From: Litoditis marina
Lineage: Eukaryota; Nematoda; Chromadorea; Rhabditida; Rhabditidae
Assembly: GCA_964036275.1 (NCBI GenBank)
Contig: OZ038434.1
Coordinates: 23,603,071 to 23,667,070, forward strand
Reading direction: 5' to 3'
Length of the DNA stretch: 64,000 nucleotides
This document shows positions 56,401-64,000 of this stretch, in pieces (position 1 is the first letter of the stretch; every line of letters starts with the position of its first letter). The notes beneath the pieces were generated by a model. That model ran no database searches, was not told the origin of the DNA, and worked only from the letters and a program-made list of their open reading frames with translations. Both the position numbers and the translations under genes were made by a program.

Positions 56401-59400
56401 ATGTCGAATTGTAGTTCGCAAATATTTTCAGAACTCTACCTGGGTAAGAAAGCACAAGCTTCATATTAAAATATCCGAAGTCATCAATCAAATACGCTAC
56501 TATTCGTTCAAAAGCAATCCGAAAATTGAACTTTTATTCGAGGATTTCAAGCGAATGTACAATGTATGTACACGTGAATGGTAAGGAACTGCTAGTCAAA
56601 TGTAGTGAGGAATGAAACGTGTCATACTCTTTTTGCCTTCCGCTCATTTTTGTTAGATTTTTGTTTGTGAAAATCGTGAAAATTTGTAACGGTCAGACAA
56701 ATATGTTAACATAATCAATATCTGAAAAACTTTAAAAAAAGTAAATTTCTTCGCGCGGTTTTCGCGTTTTGTTTTTGTCGTCTTTGAAATCACAAACAAA
56801 ATGCAGTCGGCACGTAGTTACAGTTCGCTTCATATGCACTTGGCACCGTGCCAACATTTTTATTTTTGGTACTCAGACAATTCCCAGCCAATTGGCCAGC
56901 CACTTTTTTGTTGGCTGAACGAGAGAGTGTGTAGGTCAGAGAGACGCATACTGTCGTAGCCTGTCTGCGCGTCATTGACCTGCATGCTCTCTTGTTTTTG
57001 TAGCTGGCCAATTGCAGAAAATTGGCGCTAATAGTTCTGAGTACTATTTCTTAGATCTCACGTAGGGAACTCATTGGTATGTTGCCGATTTCTTAGTGGG
57101 AAAGAAGTAACCTATTGTATAGTTCCTGAGGGAAGAGGAAGTACAGCACTAACCGATTTACTTTGATCACATAATTATTCTTAAAGGAGGACGACATTGT
57201 GGACCAATTTCAACGCTTCAGTCCTTTAAACTGCCATACAGTTTTCCATTGCGGTTTAAAGGACCGATGCGTCGAGATTGGTCCACGTAATCGTCCTTCT
57301 TGAACATGTATACATTGTCGCCGTTCTTCGTATCGATTTGCATTCTTATTTTCATGAAAAAAAACTGATTATTCCTACGTTTCAGGATAACTGGATTTTT
57401 TGATCTAGAATACGATTTGTGTTTCTTGAGATCAGCTGGAGCAACATTAAACAAATCAGAGAAGCTCTCGCTAGATCGAGCTGAAAAAACTATCATCGAT
57501 TGGGGAATATCTTCAGTCAATTCTGGTTGTTTTTATGCTGGAAGAACAGTGATTGTGTTTCCATCGTGGTATGGCTTGCTTGATTCTCAGAATGAAATGC
57601 ATGTGGTAAGATCATGTTCTCTCTGCCTCTCTCTCACTCACTCTTTCTCTTCTCTCTCCCTATCTATCACATATTATAAACGGCAGCGCAGACATAATAC
57701 AACAGTCTGATTTGAAATCGATATTAGAAAAGGGCACCAAGTTTAGAATACCTGGGACTTACAATTTTAATGACTTTAAACATACACTAATCCAGAGAGT
57801 CAAGTCCCATACAGATAAATTGAGCAAATATCATAAACTAACTCAAGAAAATAGACAAAAAATATATGATACAATCATTAAATCAATCGCTGAATTAAAC
57901 TACAAACCATATGGTTCTAACAAAATGAACTATAATTTACAACAAGTGAATCAAGATATCAAAAAACTAAGAACTTATTTCATAATCACACCGACAGACA
58001 AGGCTAACTGCAACTATGCTTTCACATGTAAGAAACAGTATCTACAATTCATGAACACCGAGATGGGATACGATTGGACCACAAATACCACTATTAATCA
58101 GACAGGAACATACCAAATATACAGCAGAGAAAATAGCACTGAAATTAGCAGAAGACACCAACAAACTACCTCTAACATACTCAGAAAACCAATTAACGAT
58201 ACGTTCAAGGATATACCTCTCATATACGGCATTCCCAAAATGCATAAAACCCCCATTAAATTTCGTTTTATCACAGGTGCCAGAACAAGTAGCGTCAAAG
58301 AGCTGTCACTTGAACTAAGAGATATACTAAGTTTTGTCAAGAAACATTATATGAGGTACTGTAAAACAATAGAAAGTAGAAGTGGAATCCGTTTATACTG
58401 GTCTATCTCTGGAAGTTATGAACTACTGAATATACTTAAAGATCAAAGAGCACATAAAGCGGAACTGTTTACGGCCGACTTCACAAGTTTGTTCACCAAT
58501 CTACCACATTCGGTTGTATTTAATTCAATAAGTTATATTCTACAAATATGCTTCAAAAACTCCGGCACTTCCAATGGTTATCTGATCAGAAATCAAAAAG
58601 GCCGATATAATTACAGCTCTAACATCCAGGTGAATAAACTCAACTACACAATACAGGATATACAATTTTTACTAGACTACATACTACAAAACAGCTTTGC
58701 GACCTACGGAAACAAAATTTATCAGCAAAAGAAAGGAATTCCACAAGGAAACAACGCCTCACCACTAATTGCAGATTTAACCCTTCTTGCAATGGAAACT
58801 AGACACATACTACTAAACAAAAACAAATTTAACAAAAATAGATATGTTGCCTGTAGATATATGGATGACATTTTATTAATCAGTGATGATGTGAATAACT
58901 TTTTACGAGATTGTGAAAACATGTACGATAACTCCTTATCTTTGGAAAAAACTAATGAAACTAATAACAAGTGCACATTTCTAGATTTAGAGCTCAAAGT
59001 GTCAAATAGAATTATAAACACAGCGTTATAAAACAAAACAGATGATTACGATTTCAAAATATTAAAATATCCCCATAAGCACTCAAACATACACAGCAGC
59101 ATAGCAGCGAACACCATAGCAGGTGAGTTAACCAGATTTTCACGTTGCTGCAGCAAGAAAGATGATTTCGAGAAAAGATGCAAGGAACTCTACCAGGTAT
59201 ACAAAACTAATGGGCATGATGATCAATATATGAACAAAATAATTTTGCTGAATATTCTGAAAAATAAAACCCTAATGATAAAGTACAGCTTCAATAATTT
59301 GGACAAAATAAAAAGATTCATAGAGGAATTGAGGCAGACTACGGTAAATACGCACATAGATCAAAACAATCACACCACTCAGTTTTGACCTAAGAAAAAG

Positions 59401-60274
59401 TATAAATAGGGAATAACGCTCATTTCACTACACATTCCTACATGCCTGCGCAGGCAGCTACTGTCTATATTACCCCCAGCTATATTTCCACGACACGACA
59501 GGTCAAGGAAGGAAAGGTACCTCACTCTCTCTCTCTCCCTCTCTCTTTCTATCCTCATTTTCTTCAAATTTTCATCAGTAGTAAAAGTGATCCTCTCAAG
59601 TTTCGCACCACTTCTTACTCCTTCACACTAAGTTTTTCTGTTCTTGTTAGAGAATAAACTTTAAAATAAAATAAAGTCAATTTCAAGAAAAAATATTTTG
59701 AAATCATTATCAAAAATTTTTTTGGATCAATTTGGAAACTAAACTAAAACATTTTCATTTTCAACATCCTGTTTTCATTTTCTCAGAGGGGTTCAACTGA
59801 TGATGACCCAACCCTCTGAGAAAACCCAAAACCGTCTTGAATCAGGGTCGAAACGGTTTTGAGTACATCTCTTACTAAGCACATTAACCTAATCATAAAC
59901 TAAAACAGTTTTGTTTGTTTTATATAAGTAACACTACTCTATCTTATTTGCTAGATCTTTCTGTTTCTAGTTTATCTGTCTAGTTTAAGGTTTTATTACT
60001 CATGAGTTAGTTGTTTTTTAGCTTTGATAACTAAGTTGAATAGGTTGTTTTTTTCATATTTTATTAGTGGTAGAACCGGTAGGTTAGGCTCAACTGAAGA
60101 ATCGATAGATTCATATAATAATCAAAATTGATAACTACAGCCCTACTAACCTGAAATTGGCGAGCTTCTGTCTGATATTGAGCTTAAGGGCGAAATCAGA
60201 CATAAACTCTTTAGTTTCCATATTTCTTAAGTAATACACTCTGTAGAATACGTTCTACATGTCTTCTCCTCTCA

Positions 60275-60334
<60 letters not shown>

Positions 60335-60757
60335 TCTCTCCCTCTCACTCTTTTCTCTCTCTTTATGTCCTTTGTCCTCTCTACTTTTTTCTATGTTTCG
60401 TTCACATACTTTATCTAACATTCTGTAGAATGCGTTCTAGATATCTCGAAAAGTGATATTACCGTGTTTCAATTGTTTCAATTATGCTGAATAACTCATT
60501 TACGCGTTTCGCCCTTACTCGATTCATGCATTTCCCTGTGATAATTTGTTCCAAGTGCATTGTTTTCAGTTGACTTCATTCGGCTATACGCTGGCTCACG
60601 AAGTTGGTCACGCAATTTTCCTGAGCAGATATTTTGCGAAATCCGAGGCGCCAATGGACTTGGAATGCTTGAAAAAGCAGATGAGTAAAACATGCGAACT
60701 GTTTGGCAAAGAAGTGAGTCGAATTGTCTTTCTCTTTCTCCCTCCTCTCTCACTCTT

Positions 60758-60795
<38 letters not shown>

Positions 60796-60798
60796 CTC

Positions 60799-60858
<60 letters not shown>

Positions 60859-62083
60859 CTCTCTCTCTCTCTCTCTCTCTCTCTAACCCTAAACTCGTGA
60901 TATCCCCCCCCAATTGGGGGTAGTTTTCCGTCAATTGAATAGAAAGTCCCGCAGCTGCGAGAAGAACATCTCTCGGAAAGGGAAAGAATCGGGCTATACT
61001 CCGTTTCATTCACACACTAAATTGCTTCAAACACACCATTGGGAGCGAGGGGTTGAGGGGACTAGACATAATAGGTGAATATAAACGCATATATAAAGGT
61101 TAAGATACAACCAAAAGCACTAGAATAACCATATAAACGGATATAGTTAACATTTGTACGCCACAGTATGAAAATATTTCTTGTTTCACCAGATGTACTT
61201 CTGACACCCTCGTCTCCTTTACTTGCACCCCTCGTCCCTTAGTCGTTCCCTTTACTATCACCCAGATCTTTCCAAACTTGTGTGGAACACTTCTGTTGAT
61301 ATTCGAACGAAAAACTGTACGAGTGGATAGAAGAGACCATACCCAATCAGCAACCCACATTCTTTAGAAGATCGTGACTTTTTATGTGTACCGATCCCGA
61401 CTATCGGTCCTTTAAACTGCAAGTGAAAAACGTATTGTAGTTTTTAGTATTGCAGATTAAATGACGTTGGAAATGGTCCACATAATCGTCGTTCTTTAAC
61501 CGAAAAGGATTATAGTTCGTTTCACCCATCGATAGCAGCCAGTTACAGTAAACTTTGGTGGGCGGAGTCGGTTGTGTTGGAAAGTTTCCAACAGCTACCA
61601 GTCTAATCAAAATTGTTGCACAAGATTGAACTCAGCTGCCACAGGTGGCGCAGCGCCCACAAGCAGCCGGTTAACTAAATATGTCCGCCAAAACTAAAAA
61701 CAGTGATATCCAACCGTCTTTTCTGACGGTTTTTCAAAGCTAATTTTATCGCACAAAATGTAGTTATAATTACTCCCCAATTATGTGAGAATATTTCGAA
61801 CACGAAATATTTGCAAAAATCTCAAAATAACAACTTTTTGAAATTTTATTTGTAATGAAAAGACTGGCAAGCTGCCAGATCAGTCGCCTGCAATATAGGG
61901 TGCGCTCGGCCAGCATGGCTGACTACTATCGATGGGTGAAACGAACTATATTTTTAGTGGAAATGTCATAGTGGCAGCAACACTATACGAGAGGATGCTG
62001 CCGATTTTGCGGCACGGACTACTACGCTGGAACTGGCCAAGAAACTACTGCAGAAAACAAACAAAACGGTGAGCAGAAGAAGA

Positions 62084-62151
<68 letters not shown>

Positions 62152-62308
62152 GAGAGATGAGAGGATGAAACAAGTAGAATGTATTCTACAGAGTGTAATA
62201 ATAGTTAAAAAAATGTAAACATGAGAGTTCATGCCTGATTTCGCCCTTAAGCTCAAGATCAGACAAAAGCTCAATAATTTCGGGGGAGTAGGGCTGTAGT
62301 TATAATTT

Positions 62309-62388
<80 letters not shown>

Positions 62389-63579
62389 AAAACAGAAAAG
62401 AAGAGAGAAACATTAAAAGAAAAGAACCGTGTAGTGGAAGAAAATGAGAAAGGGATGAATCTCCAAACTGCTAAATGTTCTTTTGCCATCATTGTTCCCT
62501 GGAGGCAGCAATTCATGAAAGCCTGTGAACTTAGTTCGCTTCCGTATAGTACTGATCAGTATGATCTGGTTATAGTCTCTGTCATTCAGAGACTGCTACA
62601 ATATCTTTTGATCACCCGAATACTGTTGGAGAATTTAAAAGTGTTTCACTCATCCAGAACATAAAACATTTGTTGTCGTGATGACTTTTTGGAAGGTACT
62701 GGGAATCATGTGCTTAGTAAAATTTGCTAATCAATATAGTTTCGACCCTAATTCAAGACGATTTTTATGTTATTTTTTGGGTCATTATCACTTGAACGCC
62801 TTTGCCATTTTGGAAACAAGCGTCATTCTTCAATACTTATCTTTTGTATCATTCAGAATGTACAAAGCAACGTGTCACTCGCTCAGAAGTTTTTCTATGG
62901 AATTGCCACCACTAAGTGTTCTTCGAAAGTGAGTGTTTGGCATCGGCGTGAAACAATACACAGTTGTTCTCGTCCGGTTGGAGAAGGGCAGAATGAATAG
63001 CTAGTTTAGGTACACCGGAATACAAAAATAAAAATGAAAAATGAACTATTACCATGATCGATCGACGTTGGAAAACTTGTGAATATGTGAGCGATGTAGT
63101 CTATACACTGTGAATCGCTTTTTTAAATTCAAAGTTTTCCGCGAAAAAGTTTTGGAACGAAAGTGCATTTTTTTGTTCTAAATTCGCAACAAAAAACGAG
63201 TTTGGTTTTTTTTTGGAAAACTCGAGTTCTGAAGATTATGAGAGGTGCTCAAGTATGATCGTTGGAGGAAAATCAAGTCGAAAGGTAATTTGAAATGTCA
63301 CAACCATAGTGTATATCTGAAAAAAACCGTTCTTACTTGCAGATTCATAATTAATCCGTGAGAGCACATTTATTTGAACTTTCATTAAAACTAGAGAAAA
63401 CTACGATAACTCCGTAATATGTTATGAATTATCGAATATATATTTTTCATCAGAAACATAACCAGTCAAACAGTACACATTCCTCATCAATAGTTCGGGT
63501 GAATGGCGTGCTGAGACAATCAGAAGAGTTTCGCGAAGCTTTCCATTGCAAAGTCGGAGATGACATGGTCATGAAAGAG
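53446..63579 (+). CDS. Secreted M13-like zinc peptidase, gene C (3' end outside window)
   Basis: Eleven exons: 53446-53522, 54180-54345, 55044-55108, 55313-55457, 55850-56014, 56432-56580, 57386-57605, 60570-60713, 61958-62068, 62857-62928, 63454-63579. They sum to 1,440 bases, 480 codons, in frame. Signal peptide MRFLTFLLPLVSC; KPCADFYRHACP; AHEVGHAIF (HExxH zinc site); IREDAADFAAR (third ligand); SLAQKFFYGIATTKC, matching the FF..FA..WC region of M13 enzymes; and IVRVNGVLRQSEEF. The twelfth exon, expected to encode a CHLL-type end, would be beyond 64,000. Intron 7 (3 kb) carries a Penelope-like element. Relatives are gene A and gene B; all three were probably once in tandem on this strand. 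Confidence 0.8.
53934..54020 (+). repeat. Hammerhead-like sequence, copy 1 (diverged)
   Basis: CTCAGAGGGGTTCAACTGAT followed by GATGACC, then AAATCGTCTTGAA and a changed CGTCTCGAACC. It aligns over about 80 bases with 59,786-59,866. It lies in intron 1 of gene C with no nearby reverse transcriptase, so it is perhaps a solo fragment of the same retroelement. Confidence 0.5.
56050..56180 (+). mobile_element. Family-4 small element in gene C intron 5
   Basis: Begins GTATACTGTTAGTCAATTGC and contains AACACAGCAGAACTCAGAAA and AAGTGCACGG. A relative of 2,591-2,738. Confidence 0.65.
57180..57303 (+). mobile_element. Family-1 hairpin element, copy 3
   Basis: TTAAAGGAGGACGACATTGT on the left and GGTCCACGTAATCGTCCTTC on the right fold back. 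The paired CAGTCCTTTAAACTGC / GCGGTTTAAAGGACC lies inside. Confidence 0.75.
57625..59388 (+). mobile_element. Penelope-like retroelement, RT frame with one stop
   Basis: An open frame enters from a CT-rich tract and runs to TAA at 59,029-59,031, then continues in the same frame to TGA at 59,388. Features: ILEKGTKF near the start; TPTDKANCNYAF; IYGIPKMHK; an ELFTADFTSLFTNLP block (catalytic Asp region); KKGIPQGNNASPLIADL; and CRYMDDILL with the catalytic Asp pair. After the stop, the segment HSNIHSSIAANTIAG and ELTRFSRCCSKKDDFEKRC resembles the thumb region. This order is typical of Penelope-like elements. No GIY-YIG endonuclease is visible. No ATG precedes the domain, so the element is 5'-truncated or uses upstream sequence. 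It sits in intron 7 of gene C in the same orientation. Confidence 0.75.
59786..59866 (+). ncRNA. Hammerhead-like sequence downstream of Penelope-like element
   Basis: Contains the two invariant core strings in order: CTGATGA, followed by TGACCC, then GGGTC followed by GAAAC. GACCC and GGGTC can form stem II with a loop of about 35 bases. Within that loop, AAAACCGTC and TTGAA are complementary to CGGTTTT and TTCAA around the core, and a competing hairpin CTCAGAGGG / CCCTCTGAG also exists. Penelope-like elements are known to carry hammerhead ribozymes, but a standard single-copy fold with stems I and III is not clear here. Confidence 0.4.
60118..60331 (+). repeat. Inverted repeat, left arm, with CT tract
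   Basis: An arm of about 210 bases: ACTACAGCCCTACT, then GTCTGATATTGAGCTTAAGG, GGCGAAATCAGAC, CACTCTGTAGAATACGTTCT and a (CT)n tract. Its inverse is at 62,089-62,315. Together they enclose exons 8 and 9 of gene C. Confidence 0.75.
60761..60885 (+). repeat. CT microsatellite
   Basis: (CT)n interrupted by CCCTCCTCT spacers, directly after exon 8 of gene C. Confidence 0.9.
61380..61500 (+). mobile_element. Family-1 hairpin element, copy 4 (diverged)
   Basis: Paired GGTCCTTTAAACTGCAAG and the diverged TGCAGATTAAATGACG, ending GGTCCACATAATCGTCGTTC. The weakest member of the family. Confidence 0.6.
62089..62383 (+). repeat. Inverted repeat, right arm, and GA tracts
   Basis: (GA)n at 62,089-62,146, then the inverse of the 60,118-60,331 arm to about 62,315, then a second (GA)n at 62,311-62,383. 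All in intron 9 of gene C. Confidence 0.75.
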
Positions 63580-63783
63580 GTACTTTTCACTACACATAAA
63601 AGGTATAAATTGGTAAAAGAACATTTGCTTTCCTTTCACTTATTAACTATTAGTTTATTTTCATTATAACATGTTCTTGAAACTCTTAGTTAACCAACTT
63701 AAACTCTACTGATTCAATAGTGTTTACATATTATTTTTCTAATGTTCGGTAATTTTTAATATGCTGCAATACCATTGAAAACT

Positions 63784-63890
63784 GGCTGCCCATGGCAAGC
63801 CATAAAAATGCCCATGGCATGCCTGCCAAAAAGTTTCTGGCAATGCCTGGTGCATGCCATGGGCATTTTTATGGCATGCCATGGGCAGCC
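63784..63890 (+). repeat. Long hairpin of GCCATGGGCAT units
   Basis: GGCTGCCCATGGCAAGCCAT and AAAAATGCCCATGGCATGC are mirrored by GCATGCCATGGGCATTTTT and ATGGCATGCCATGGGCAGCC around a loop of about 25 bases. Arms are about 40 bp with few mismatches. It lies after exon 11 of gene C, probably in intron 11. Confidence 0.85.
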
Positions 63891-64000
63891 TTGCCCGAAA
63901 TATGCCATAAAGTGCATAAATGCTCACCGCTCCAAAAATGTTTCAATGGAAGTTTTTTTCTGTTTTTGGAACAATTCAGTTTTATTAGCAAGATTTATGA

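Noticed and set aside
59786..59866. Canonical single-unit hammerhead ribozyme
   Set aside because: Core strings and stem II are present, but stems I and III do not close in the standard order; kept only as a hammerhead-like finding.
60692..60886. Leu-Ser-rich frames near 60.3 and 60.8 kb
   Set aside because: They are CT microsatellite translations next to or within introns of gene C.

Overview
The window looks like a stretch of nematode nuclear genome, most likely Caenorhabditis or a close rhabditid. The DNA is AT-rich, genes have many short exons, donors are GTAAGT/GTGAGT-like and acceptors are mostly TTTTCAG. Small TA-flanked inverted-repeat elements are dense, and the M13 (neprilysin-type) metallopeptidase family is expanded. 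No bacterial operon, CRISPR array or functional rRNA/tRNA gene was seen. Most open frames outside the genes listed here are shadows or repeat sequence.

Left part (about 5.4-19 kb): a head-to-tail array on the minus strand of six copies of one small two-exon gene, with a seventh copy on the plus strand at 46.4-47.0 kb. Exon 1 encodes a Pro/Tyr-rich segment with PPxY motifs. Exon 2 encodes a short Arg-rich stretch followed by one hydrophobic membrane segment and the stop. I do not recognise this family. Copies at 5.4-6.9, 9.5-10.3, 18.0-18.8 and 46.4-47.0 kb are intact. Copies at 10.9-12.9, 13.3-14.5 and 15.4-15.5 kb are broken by frameshifts, a missing exon or small transposon insertions. A conserved CRE-GATA-GATA-CRE-like block lies upstream of most copies and is decayed in front of two of the broken ones.

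Middle and right part (21.8-64 kb): three paralogous genes for short secreted M13-like zinc peptidases. Gene A (21.8-37.9 kb, +) is complete with 12 exons. Gene B (45.3-39.7 kb, -) lacks its last exon, which instead sits on the plus strand at 46.08-46.19 kb, the layout expected from an inversion that cut the last intron. Gene C (53.4-63.6 kb, +) has its first 11 exons here. Exon lengths and phases match closely among the three. A three-exon piece of an unrecognised gene lies at 51.2-52.5 kb.

Mobile DNA: intron 3 of gene A holds an intact tyrosine-recombinase retrotransposon of the DIRS/PAT type (26.47-31.07 kb; gag, RT-RNase H and recombinase frames; identical split direct repeats). It is inserted in one arm of a foldback element whose other arm preserves the empty site. 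Intron 7 of gene C holds a Penelope-like reverse transcriptase followed by a hammerhead-like sequence. Other repeats are tRNA-like SINE elements, at least four small inverted-repeat families, two copies of a roughly 1.95-kb composite element (large hairpin, TGACGTCA minisatellite, microsatellite, conserved tail), a (CA)n tract of about 335 bp, and several CT/GA tracts.
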